Origin: Candidatus Aldehydirespirator catecholifindens
GTDB taxonomy: Bacteria > Actinomycetota > Acidimicrobiia > Acidimicrobiales > Aldehydirespiratoraceae
DNA: 37,258 nt
Assembly (NCBI GenBank): GCA_028283245.1
Contig: JAPYNU010000077.1
Span: 1 to 37,258 of the forward strand
Reading direction: 5' to 3'
Both the position numbers and the translations under genes were made by a program. Below, in pieces: positions 23,635 through 31,900 of this stretch (within the stretch, counting starts at the first letter, position 1; every line of letters begins with the position of its first letter). Below the pieces are notes generated by a model that did not search any database, was not told where the DNA came from, and worked only from the letters and a program-made list of their open reading frames with translations.

Positions 23635-24227
23635 GTTGAGCGTTGTCTGCGGTGCTGTGTCTTGCTGCGTATTAGCACCGCGAAGGGTGACAATGCGAAC
23701 AGCATCGCTGCCACAATCAGCAGCAGCACCCCCAAACGCACCAACACGAAACCTCCGGTCATCACCCCGACAATCACTCCAAAAATCCCTATTACGAAAG
23801 TCAGCGGCATTCCCAGAGCTAGCCAGGTTGGCAGTTCCGCCCTTGTGAGCGGGCTGTCGTCACCTGTGAAACTATCGCCTGCAAAATGGCTTGAAGGATC
23901 GTCGCCTGTGTCGTGGCTGAAACTGTTGGTTGCAGAAGCGCTACCACTAAAGCGGTCAAAGTTACGGCTTTGAGCATTGCCTTGAGGGGGGCTCTGGCGG
24001 GTGGTGGACTGATGCCGCTCGGCTCGTAGTCGACGATCAACCGCAGCCCGCGACTCGGAGTTGGAGAGCATTTCCCAGGCTTGATTGATGCGGCGCATCT
24101 CTTCACCAGCGCCAGCAGATCCGCCTCGCACATCAGGATGCGAGCGGCGGGCCCGCGCCACATATGCCTGCCTGATCTGTGAGATCGAGGCGTTGCGTGC
24201 CACGCCTAGCACCGCATAGGGATCCAT
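23631..24227 (-). CDS. membrane-anchored J-domain protein within the trp cluster
   Basis: 198 residues. Residues 1-70 form a J domain (DPYAVLGVARNASISQIRQAY) with the essential HPD at 30-32. A polar, Ser-rich linker follows (about 70-130). Two hydrophobic segments near the C-terminus (about 134-158 and 160-182) anchor it in the membrane with the J domain most likely in the cytoplasm. It could recruit DnaK to the membrane. There are no zinc fingers or substrate-binding DnaJ domains. It is coupled to trpC by a 4-base overlap, and lies 14 bp after the ygfZ-like gene. A role in tryptophan synthesis is not implied by sequence. Confidence 0.8.
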   Translation of the reverse strand: MDPYAVLGVARNASISQIRQAYVARARRSHPDVRGGSAGAGEEMRRINQAWEMLSNSESRAAVDRRLRAERHQSTTRQSPPQGNAQSRNFDRFSGSASATNSFSHDTGDDPSSHFAGDSFTGDDSPLTRAELPTWLALGMPLTFVIGIFGVIVGVMTGGFVLVRLGVLLLIVAAMLFALSPFAVLIRSKTQHRRQRST

Positions 24228-24241
24228 GCCTTCATCCTATT

Positions 24242-25111
24242 TTATGCGGTTGATGCGGCTGATGCGGGTGTGGGCAGAACCTTGGCGGGCGCACCGGCTA
24301 CTTCGGCTTCGCTGCGGGGAGCGATGCGGCGATGCACTGGTGCCAACGCCACTGTCACGCCTTGATCAAGGTCTAGGGCGGCTGAGGTGATCTCTCCCAC
24401 CTTTTCACCGTCGACGTTTACTGCCGTGCCGACAGGCACTTCTGCACAGCCGCTGATCTCAAGTAGCCGCAACGGTCGCGGCACGTTGCCGCCGCGGCTG
24501 TCGATGCGAGCCACCAGCTCTTGGCCTGTGTAGCACCCTTTCGTGAAACTTACCGACACTTCTACCAGTCCACCGATGTCAGCGGGAATAGTTCGCTCGG
24601 TGAGTTCGCGGCCCATTCGCGGCCAGCCTGCACGGATGCGTGCCGCTTCGAACTGCTGTGGAGAGGCCATCGTTGCTCCAGCCGGAGGTGAAAGTTTGAG
24701 GCCGAGCAGATCAACTCCGCTCCAGCCGGGCCAGGTGACCTCGGCGCGTAGTTCGGCATCTGCATCAACATCAACTTCAACTTCAGTTCCGCGAACAGCC
24801 AGCATTCGCCAGCCGGACAGAAGCGTAAAGGTAGCGTCGGTGCGCAGACAAAAACGCTGAAGTCGGTTCACCACTACAGACCCAAACCCAGCATCTACAT
24901 CAATCAGGAACGTGTCGTCGTGGCGGCGGGTGATCCTGAACCAAGCGTCCACTTTGCCTTGCGGTGCCAAAAGCAGCGACCAGGCTGAATCGTTTGCTGC
25001 TAGCGAGTCCACATCCTGAGAAATCTGTCCCTGCAAGAAGCGGGCGGCATCGCTGCCGGTGACGCTCACCACATCACGCGCGGTCTCAGCGATCACAGAA
25101 ACAGCAGTCAT
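24242..25111 (-). CDS. ygfZ: YgfZ/GcvT-like folate-binding protein
   Basis: 289 residues, typical YgfZ length. The diagnostic KGCYTGQELVAR occurs at 191-202 with the conserved Cys193. The N-terminal RFLQGQISQDVDSL and the APQGKVDAWFRI segment match the folate-binding fold shared with the T-protein of glycine cleavage. YgfZ proteins help iron-sulfur cluster assembly or repair, for example of MiaB, using tetrahydrofolate. The C-terminus carries a short 9-bp-based repeat (codons for ASAAS). It lies 22 bp after trpE in the same transcript direction. Confidence 0.85.
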   Translation of the reverse strand: MTAVSVIAETARDVVSVTGSDAARFLQGQISQDVDSLAANDSAWSLLLAPQGKVDAWFRITRRHDDTFLIDVDAGFGSVVVNRLQRFCLRTDATFTLLSGWRMLAVRGTEVEVDVDADAELRAEVTWPGWSGVDLLGLKLSPPAGATMASPQQFEAARIRAGWPRMGRELTERTIPADIGGLVEVSVSFTKGCYTGQELVARIDSRGGNVPRPLRLLEISGCAEVPVGTAVNVDGEKVGEITSAALDLDQGVTVALAPVHRRIAPRSEAEVAGAPAKVLPTPASAASTA

Positions 25112-25133
25112 ATTTGCGACTCACAGACCTGCT

Positions 25134-26729
25134 TTAAGCCTGTGCGATTTTTTGTTTGCGTGCTCGTGTCATGCGTCGCGCTGCGGGGACGGCCGCTAGC
25201 AGCGCCCGAGCTTTGTTGACGCATTCGGCATGCTCATCTGCAGCCACAGAATCGGCGACGATGCCAGCCCCAGCCTGCACAGATGCTTGTCCGTTGCATA
25301 CCAGCATTGTGCGGATCGTGATCGCTGTGTCAATATTGCCGGAGAAGTCAATATAGCCGACCACACCCGCATAAAGTCCACGTTTTATCGGCTCAAGTTG
25401 ATCAATGATCTGCATGGCGCGCACTTTGGGAGCGCCCGAGACGGTTCCTGCTGGCAGAGTCGCTCGCAACACATCAACAGGTGATGCTGAGCTTGCTAGT
25501 TCGCCCGATACCTGCGAAGTGAGATGCATCACATGACTGTAACGCTCAACAGTCATGCTCTCGTCAAGGTTGAGGGTTCCGAACTCAACTACACGCCCTA
25601 CGTCGTTGCGAGCTAGGTCAACGAGCATCACATGCTCTGCAATCTCTTTGGGGTGCTCCGCTAACTCCGCAGCCAAGAACCGATCCTCAGCATCGGTTCT
25701 ACCACGTCGTCTAGTGCCCGCTATCGGGCGGCTGATGACCCTACCGTCAAGCAGTTTCACCATCGGCTCAGGCGAACTGCCAACCACTTCAAGACCATCT
25801 TGGCGCAGGAAATACATGTAGGGGCTGGGGTTGATCTGACGCAGCACCCTGTAAACATCGAACGCTTCAGCATCAAGATCAAAGTCAAAACGTTGCGACA
25901 GCACCACCTGGAAGGCGTCGCCAGCGAAAATGTGCTCACGAACTGCCTCCACGGCTTGCGAATAGCGTTCCAGCCCCATGCTTGATGTTGTTTCAGGCAG
26001 GTCAGCCTCTTCACGACTGCGGTCGGTGGCACCTGTTTGGTTTGAGCGGCTCGCATAATCAGGTGGCGGCATCAAAGGCTCATCAAGCGGTTTAGCTCCG
26101 TCGACGGCCAGCGCTTCGATCTGCAGCACTGCGCCAAAATAGAGCCGGTCGATAGTGCGGTCATCAGCGTCTGGAGGGATCAACACGTTGCAGATCAGAG
26201 TCGCTCGCTGACGCCAATGGTCATAAACCGCAAGTTCCCCGATCAGCGACATTGATGCGTCGGGAAGACCCGAATCATTTTCTGGTGTGTTAGGCAGATG
26301 CTCCACTTCACGCACCACGTCGTAACCCAGATAACCGATCAGCCCCCCATGCAACGGTGGCAGCCCCTCTATTGAAGGTGCTCGATAATGGTTGAGCAGC
26401 ACCTCCAAGGCGGCGAGCATGCCGCTGTGGTGAGGGATCTCCACACCGAGTTGTCCCTTCACTTCCACATCGCTGCCGTGGGCTACCAGAGTGGCGATCG
26501 GGTTACGCCCGATGAACGACCAGCGGCTCCAGCGCTCTGCGTGCTCCACAGACTCCAACAGAAAGCCGTCACCATTGCCGACTACCCGTGCGAAAGCCGC
26601 AACCGGCGTGGTCAGATCAGCAAGCAGCTCTCGCCATATCGGCACCACACGGTATTGGCGGGCCAGCTTGTGGAAGTCTTCGAGACTGGGCTCATGCAGA
26701 TCAGGCTGAGGCATGTTGGGCTGGCTCAT
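25134..26729 (-). CDS. trpE: anthranilate synthase component I
   Basis: 531 residues, full length. The feedback-inhibition motif LLES is at 57-60, so tryptophan inhibition is likely. The chorismate-binding domain shows VVLSQRFDF, SRPIAGTRRRGRT, LVDLARNDVGRV, GTVSGAPKVRAM and the final YAGVVGYIDFSGNIDTAITIRT. It makes anthranilate from chorismate with ammonia supplied by TrpG, which is not encoded nearby. The ATG at 26729 has no Shine-Dalgarno; it lies inside a repeat unit able to form a small hairpin. An in-frame ATG at 26714 is an alternative start. Confidence 0.95.
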   Translation of the reverse strand: MSQPNMPQPDLHEPSLEDFHKLARQYRVVPIWRELLADLTTPVAAFARVVGNGDGFLLESVEHAERWSRWSFIGRNPIATLVAHGSDVEVKGQLGVEIPHHSGMLAALEVLLNHYRAPSIEGLPPLHGGLIGYLGYDVVREVEHLPNTPENDSGLPDASMSLIGELAVYDHWRQRATLICNVLIPPDADDRTIDRLYFGAVLQIEALAVDGAKPLDEPLMPPPDYASRSNQTGATDRSREEADLPETTSSMGLERYSQAVEAVREHIFAGDAFQVVLSQRFDFDLDAEAFDVYRVLRQINPSPYMYFLRQDGLEVVGSSPEPMVKLLDGRVISRPIAGTRRRGRTDAEDRFLAAELAEHPKEIAEHVMLVDLARNDVGRVVEFGTLNLDESMTVERYSHVMHLTSQVSGELASSASPVDVLRATLPAGTVSGAPKVRAMQIIDQLEPIKRGLYAGVVGYIDFSGNIDTAITIRTMLVCNGQASVQAGAGIVADSVAADEHAECVNKARALLAAVPAARRMTRARKQKIAQA

Positions 26730-26792
26730 CTGGGTTGACAGATCACTTCATCTGGGTTGACAGATCGCTGGCAGATCGTTGACAGATTACCG
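26727..26792 (-). promoter_or_regulatory. three 22-bp tandem repeats over the trpE start codon
   Basis: TTGACAGAT occurs at 26735, 26757 and 26779, exactly 22 bp apart. Units 1 and 2 share the 18-mer CATCTGGGTTGACAGATC (26727-26744 and 26749-26766). Read as mRNA (minus strand) each of these two units can form ATCTG-(6-base loop)-CAGAT, and in unit 1 the trpE AUG is part of the 3' arm; unit 2 carries a decoy AUG-AAG-UGA. A tryptophan-responsive operator or translational switch is possible. Confidence 0.55.
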
Positions 26793-26803
26793 AAACCAAC
26801 GGC

Positions 26804-27199
26804 TCAGCGTTGCGAGGCTGAAGGGTCAAACGACCGAAAGAAGCACGAGTATGCGCCGGTGTGGCAGGCACCGTCACCGTCTTGGTCAACAACGAACAGC
26901 AACGTGTCGCCGTCACAGTCGTAGTACGCCTCGCGCAGCCACTGACGCTCACCAGAGGTTTCGCCTTTGCGCCAGACCTCTTGACGTGAGCGGCTCCAGA
27001 ACACGGTTCTGCCTTCAGCCAAAGTCAAGGCCAAAGTCTCAGCGTTCATCCAAGCCATCATCAGCACTGCTTTGGTGCTGGCATCTTGCACTATGGCTGG
27101 CACCAGCCCGTTGGCATCGTATTTGACAGCCGCTAACGCCTCAGGGACAGCCACAATCGCTGCTTTAGGCACATTTGCCACACCTGTCACGTCTGTCAC
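26804..27199 (-). CDS. hisI: phosphoribosyl-AMP cyclohydrolase
   Basis: 131 residues from a GTG; further GTGs at 27190 and 27181 are possible starts. The conserved core [34 protein letters not shown] and [12 protein letters not shown] are all present, with magnesium ligands Asp94, Asp96, Asp98 and zinc cysteines Cys95, Cys112, Cys119. It opens the purine ring in step three of histidine biosynthesis. It is a monofunctional HisI without a HisE part. It heads the long minus-strand run, 74 bp before trpE, so histidine and tryptophan genes may share a transcript. Confidence 0.95.
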   Translation of the reverse strand: MTDVTGVANVPKAAIVAVPEALAAVKYDANGLVPAIVQDASTKAVLMMAWMNAETLALTLAEGRTVFWSRSRQEVWRKGETSGERQWLREAYYDCDGDTLLFVVDQDGDGACHTGAYSCFFRSFDPSASQR

Positions 27200-27238
27200 A
27201 TCTTCCAGCCTAAACCGTTGAAGACTTGACTGGTTCTA

Positions 27239-27255
27239 TGCACAAATTGTGTGCA
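27239..27255. promoter_or_regulatory. inverted repeat upstream of hisI
   Basis: TGCACA, 5 bases, TGTGCA. It lies 40 bases upstream of the hisI start and just downstream of the stop of the small membrane protein gene. A second overlapping dyad, GCACAAA with TTTGTGC, spans 27240-27265. Either an operator for hisI or a terminator stem for the small gene; no T-run is seen. Confidence 0.4.
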
Positions 27256-27266
27256 AGCTTTGTGCC

Positions 27267-27488
27267 CTAGCGCCTTCGTCGTTTGCTTGATCCTGAAACC
27301 AAGAGAATAGTGATTAGCACGACACCGATTGCTGTCACTGCGATGAGTGCTAGGAGTAGTGCGACTATTACAGCTGCTTCGACTGTGAGGTAGGCGCGTA
27401 GCAGCCAGCGTTGCCAGGTCATGCCGGTTAGACGGCATCCAGCCAATCGCCAGTTAGAACTCGTTCGGGCTGCCTGTTTGTGCGACAT
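27267..27488 (-). CDS. possible small single-pass membrane protein
   Basis: 73 residues if started at 27488, or 51 if started at the ATG at 27422. The 27488 ATG falls inside the first 19-bp repeat, so the shorter form is more likely. It reads MTWQRWLLRAYLTVEAA, a ~25-residue hydrophobic helix (VIVALLLALIAVTAIGVVLITILLV), then a basic tail SGSSKRRRR that would stay in the cytoplasm. No family is recognised. It is divergent from the AAA ATPase and could share its control region. It could also be a chance ORF; the clear membrane-protein layout argues for reality. Confidence 0.45.
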   Translation of the reverse strand: MSHKQAARTSSNWRLAGCRLTGMTWQRWLLRAYLTVEAAVIVALLLALIAVTAIGVVLITILLVSGSSKRRRR

Positions 27489-27557
27489 GTTATGCGTAGT
27501 GCGACACGTTATGTGTTATGCGACACATTATGCGTAGTGCGACATGTCATGCGGCAA
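27482..27557. promoter_or_regulatory. four tandem 19-bp repeats upstream of the AAA ATPase gene
   Basis: Units start at 27482, 27501, 27520 and 27539. Unit 1 is GCGACATGTTATGCGTAGT; all four share GCGACA and an AT-rich centre followed by ATG, and units 1 and 3 differ at only 2 of 19 places. The last ends 15 bases before the -10 element, so the array covers the -35 region and upstream DNA. Regular spacing of about two helical turns suggests cooperative binding of a regulator. Confidence 0.65.
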
Positions 27558-27569
27558 CATGAGCCCAGG

Positions 27570-27585
27570 TGCTAGTATGAGGTAA
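27570..27585 (+). promoter_or_regulatory. extended -10 promoter of a probably leaderless mRNA
   Basis: TGCTAGTAT (27570-27578) combines a TG extension with a TAGTAT hexamer. The ATG begins 7 bases after the hexamer, at the expected transcription start, and there is no Shine-Dalgarno sequence. This is the arrangement of leaderless actinobacterial genes. Confidence 0.5.
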
Positions 27586-28889
27586 TGCGTGAACCTTTAG
27601 GCCCTCATGATCGGGTATCACCGAACCTGTTCACACCCGACTTCGGCCAAGACCCTCACCTGTTGGTTGGCAGAGACGCACTTATCACTTCCCTACGTCA
27701 AGGGCTGGCAACTGGCCCTCGCGATCCTCGTTTCACCTCTCTGATAACAGGGCCGCGAGGTTCCGGTAAAACAGTAATTCTGAATGTGGTGCGAGACATC
27801 ACCCTCGGCTCGGGGTGGATCGTGCTGCCGTTGGATGCAGCCACAGAGGGAATCCATGACCGCCTCAGCAACTTCCTCGCTTGGGAGCAGGACAAACATG
27901 ATGACCTTCCTGATGTGACCGGCGAGGCACGCGGGGAACAAACCACTTTTGGTGTGCGAGCACCACTCGTCGAGTGGCAACGCCGGATTGTGCGAGAGGT
28001 AAATCCACGCTGGAATCTGAGACGCCAGCTAACCACCCTCGCCGAGCACGCCGAACGTCAACAAGTCGGTGTCCTGCTTGCGTTGGACGAACTGCATAGC
28101 GGCGACCGCGAAGAGCTTCGCCGACTGTCGGCGGATATGCAGCACATCACCAAAAGCGAATCCTTGCCGTTGGCGTTCCTGGGAGCAGGGCTCGGAGAGA
28201 TGGACCACACGCTTCTCGAAGACCGCAAAATGACTTTCTTTAGGCGCGGCACCCGCTTCCATATGCCACCGCTTGAAAGTAGTGATGCCTCCAAGTTCTT
28301 AGCAAATACCATCAGCGACGCTGACGGCACTATCACCACCGGTGCTTTGAAGCTGCTGACAGAAGCGACTGGCACACTGCCTCACAAGATGCAGTTACTC
28401 GGGCACTGTGCGTGGCTGGCCGCTAACGCCCCGCTTAGCACCATCGACGAACCAGCAGCAGTAGCTGCTATCAAGGAAGCCGGTCGGCTCATGGATTCAC
28501 ATGTGAGCGGCCCTACATGGAATGCCTTATCAACTAGTGAGCAAGAGTTCTTGAGCGTCTTAGCCGCTCAAGGTGGCGTTTCGCAGTTAGAGGACATCAG
28601 CCCTCATCTCACCACCGCAGCGACTTCTCGAAGGAGCGCAGTCAGGCTCTCACACTCTGGCTGCGTTCAGCTTGACAAAAGCGGAGGTTGCGTCCTGACT
28701 GATCTAATTCCCGCAGCCAGTGTGAGTGCTTTCGCTATGTATGAAGATCGTCTCAAGAATACCCGCAACGCACCACACGAGCTAGGCGCTGCAACATCCC
28801 CCCGCGCTCGATGTAATGAATACATGCCAAGAGCGCAAGCACGATGCATTCTCCTGCGCGGTCATGCAGGCGGGCATAGATCTAAATAG
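27585..28889 (+). CDS. AAA/ORC-like ATPase with C-terminal Cys/His tail
   Basis: 434 residues. Walker A is GPRGSGKT (56-63) and Walker B is VLLALDELH with Asp168-Glu169; a sensor-like LAFLGAGLGE follows. Residues ~230-400 look like the lid and a winged-helix domain, as in ORC1/Cdc6-type or MoxR-unrelated AAA switches of actinobacteria. The last 25 residues have Cys410, Cys421, His427 and His431 in the pattern C-x10-C-x5-H-x3-H, a possible zinc site also seen as a tail in other actinobacterial proteins. No nuclease or membrane domain is present. It is convergent with the restriction-modification gene; a defence role is inferred from place only. Confidence 0.7.
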   Translation: MREPLGPHDRVSPNLFTPDFGQDPHLLVGRDALITSLRQGLATGPRDPRFTSLITGPRGSGKTVILNVVRDITLGSGWIVLPLDAATEGIHDRLSNFLAWEQDKHDDLPDVTGEARGEQTTFGVRAPLVEWQRRIVREVNPRWNLRRQLTTLAEHAERQQVGVLLALDELHSGDREELRRLSADMQHITKSESLPLAFLGAGLGEMDHTLLEDRKMTFFRRGTRFHMPPLESSDASKFLANTISDADGTITTGALKLLTEATGTLPHKMQLLGHCAWLAANAPLSTIDEPAAVAAIKEAGRLMDSHVSGPTWNALSTSEQEFLSVLAAQGGVSQLEDISPHLTTAATSRRSAVRLSHSGCVQLDKSGGCVLTDLIPAASVSAFAMYEDRLKNTRNAPHELGAATSPRARCNEYMPRAQARCILLRGHAGGHRSK

Positions 28890-28995
28890 GCCGAGAGGGT
28901 CGTCTGCTATTAGAAGGTGGAAGTTCGCGCGACTTCAACGCAGAACCGTTGTCGCCTTCACTAGGTTACGGCAGGGGAACGGTTAGGAAGCATAG

Positions 28996-31900
28996 CTATA
29001 CCTTCCATTGTCCGAGAGCAACACCACGAACCCGTGGTTCTTCGGCTAAGAGTTTGCCGAGAGCGGCTACTTCGCCGATGTCCCAGCCAAGCGCTTCGCA
29101 GACCGCTTCGTCCCAGCGACGGCGGATGTCGGTGTATCCGTCACGGAACTGCGGCACTATCACATGGCGGGTTTCTTCCCAGCACTCTGCCAGCGAATCA
29201 ACGATTCGAGTATTGTTGTTAATGTCGGGTATTGGCAGAGAGTTGACGGCTGCAGTGTTGTAGTTGGGGAAGTGAAGAAACTTTCCTCCTAGTCGTACTA
29301 AGATCATTCGTCCTGCGGTGGAGTTCAAAAACACGGCAAGAGCTTGCGCCTGCCTGCGAGTTGCACCCGTGACCGGTCTCCATCCCCGGCCGACATACGG
29401 CCTCATTGTTGCAAGTGCGACCAAACGAGTTGCTGATACATACTGACCGGTGGAGATAAACAGATGCCCTGCCTTTGACAGAATGGGCGGAGTATTCTCA
29501 CCTGTCCAAATCCAGTGTTCGTCTGGTGCTCCTTCAATCCTTTGTTGAATACCTACGGCTTTGCTGTCAAGGATCGGGAACGCACCGGGCGTGCCGACAG
29601 TTGAGCAGGCGTAGCCGTTGCTCAACTGTTGGCCTGTCGAGTGGCCCGACAGGCCAACAGAAGCAAGCGGGCGCAGTTTCTGGTCGTTAGCTAACTGGGT
29701 CGCAACTTCGGCCAACATTGGGCTTCGCCACACGGCGGCTGTCCAGTCGCCTGCTTCAATCATCTCGGCTGGCCAGTGAGATACTTGTCCCCAACCGTCG
29801 CGCAGTGTGCCTTGCGGGCAGTCGGCTATGGCATCGAACAGACTGTCGGTTTCTTTGTCGTCTGAGGGCAGTCGGTCGAGTGCAATAATTCTGGTCTGCG
29901 GGGGGGGGGGGGTATTGATGCTTGAATCACCGCGACGGAACACGAAGATGCTCTCACTGATTTCGCTGTGTTGGCTCAGACCGACGTCTCTAGCTTGATG
30001 ACAGGTAAGAATCGTGTGAACATGGAAGCGTTCTGCCAGCAACAGGCGGAGCGCCGAATTAGACGTTGATGTCGCTTTGATGGTCGGCGCGATCAAAGCG
30101 ACAGTTGAGCCACCTTCACCAGAAACGCATTTTTGGGCCAATGTTGAAAACATTGGCCCAATGCTGTTCTTGTCAAGAACAGCATTGAGCCTCTCGTCGC
30201 TGCTGACCAGCATTTGCTCAAGAGAGTCCATCCTGTGACGCAGTGCTTGCTGAGCCTTGGCATCGAATTTTTCTCCGGCTTTCGTGCGGTTTGTGAAGGG
30301 TGGGTTCATTATCACTATGCGAGCGTCTTGAGCGGCTGCGGTTGCGTCGTCCATCTCTGGGCCTTCTAAAGCGCTGTCAAGTTCGGCACCGGTTTTGACG
30401 GTGGTAGACGCAGATGCGTCGTCGAATAGTCGTCCCGAGTCGACGATCTCGCTGCGTGCTAACAGTTCAAGCGTGCCTGCTGCAGAGTTGCCATTGGGTT
30501 GGCGACCGTAAGGCATCAGATGTAAACCCATTTTGCGGTATTTGATGTCGCTGTTTCCTGACATGAGTTGCGTAGCTGCTAGCTGTAGCGACACGGGGTT
30601 AATATCAAGGCCTTTCAACACTTCCTCAACCGCGACTTTTTGCAAATTGGCTAGCTGGGCAGGGTCAGCACCGCATCGTGCGGCGCGGCGTTTCATTTCG
30701 GTCATCACCGCGGTGAGCAGCGTCCCCGAACCGCAAGCTAAGTCAACTGTCTTGTGGGCTCGCCAAACTTCGGGATCAGACCAGTCGAGAGCGGTGTCGG
30801 CATCAACGGCTTGCAAAGCGAGTCGTGCGGCAATATCAGCGGCCACTGGGCGAGTAAAGAACGCTCCGTCAGATGACTGGTCACCCATCACCTTGTTGAA
30901 CAACGCACCAGCATGGTCGGTGCCCATATCTGCGTAGGTTTCAGCAATCTCCACAGCCTCAGCAGCTAGATGCTGCAAAGCTCGGCGCAACCCGCCGAGA
31001 CGCTCGCTGCGTCGAGCCGCCTTTAGAGCATTCAACGCTGGTTCTAATACCGGCAGGAAGTCCTGTCGGGTGATGGCATTCCACGAATCACGTAGCACTT
31101 CTTCGGGTTCTGTTGACGATTTCACAACCCCAAGAGATTCGATCCCCTTGCTGCCTAGCCAACCACCTACATGAATACGTTGATGTAGCATCGCTGCGTT
31201 CATCCATAACAGTGCAGCGATAGTCGCACCATCAGCACGGGGTTTACCTGCCTTGGGTGCAGCAAGATTGTCAAGATCGAAATGCGTGTCCAGTTCGGCT
31301 GCGAGACCAGTCTCATCGTGGATGTAGCGTGCCGCTTCACCCACCGCGTCGGCCAACAGGTTTAGGTCTCGTTTGACTTTGTTGCCTGTTAGGCCTGACT
31401 TCTCTAGCAAGTTCATAGCAATGCTGTCTCCGAGATCGGTAGACAGATCAGCTAGCACTCCCTGAATATGTCCCTCGAAAGCGGCTCGACGAGCTTCGTC
31501 TCGTTCTTGTCGTTCTGGCTCCCTGCGTTCACGCTCGCCGGAGTCTGGCCTATCGGGGCGCACTCTCTTGCCGTTAGCGATCTCGCCCGCGCGGCGCTTA
31601 GTAGCCTTCTCATTTATTGTGCCGAGGTCTTGTCCAGGTTTGGGTTTGTGGCGCGCGACGGTGTCTTTGCTTGTCAAGGTGCTGCCATCGGGACGCTTTG
31701 CGTGGACTATCAAAGTTGTCGGCTGATCTTTGACTTCTGGCCACAGAGTCCCATCAAAGGGTTCTGTGTTGTCGAACTCCAGCACAGGCCGCCCTTGTTT
31801 CACAGCTGCGCGAGCGATGTCTTCAGCATCGTCGTGGCTGCCTGTCACTACGGCGTATTCCAGTTTCTTGCGTTCGGGTCGGCCTACCGCTACCACAGTT

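Noticed and set aside
27482-27557. CRISPR array made of the four 19-bp units
   Set aside because: The units are directly contiguous with no spacers, too short for CRISPR repeats, and no cas genes are near.
28890-28995. Terminator between the convergent ATPase and restriction-modification genes
   Set aside because: AACCGTT and AACGGTT pair only over a long spacer and no compact stem is visible.
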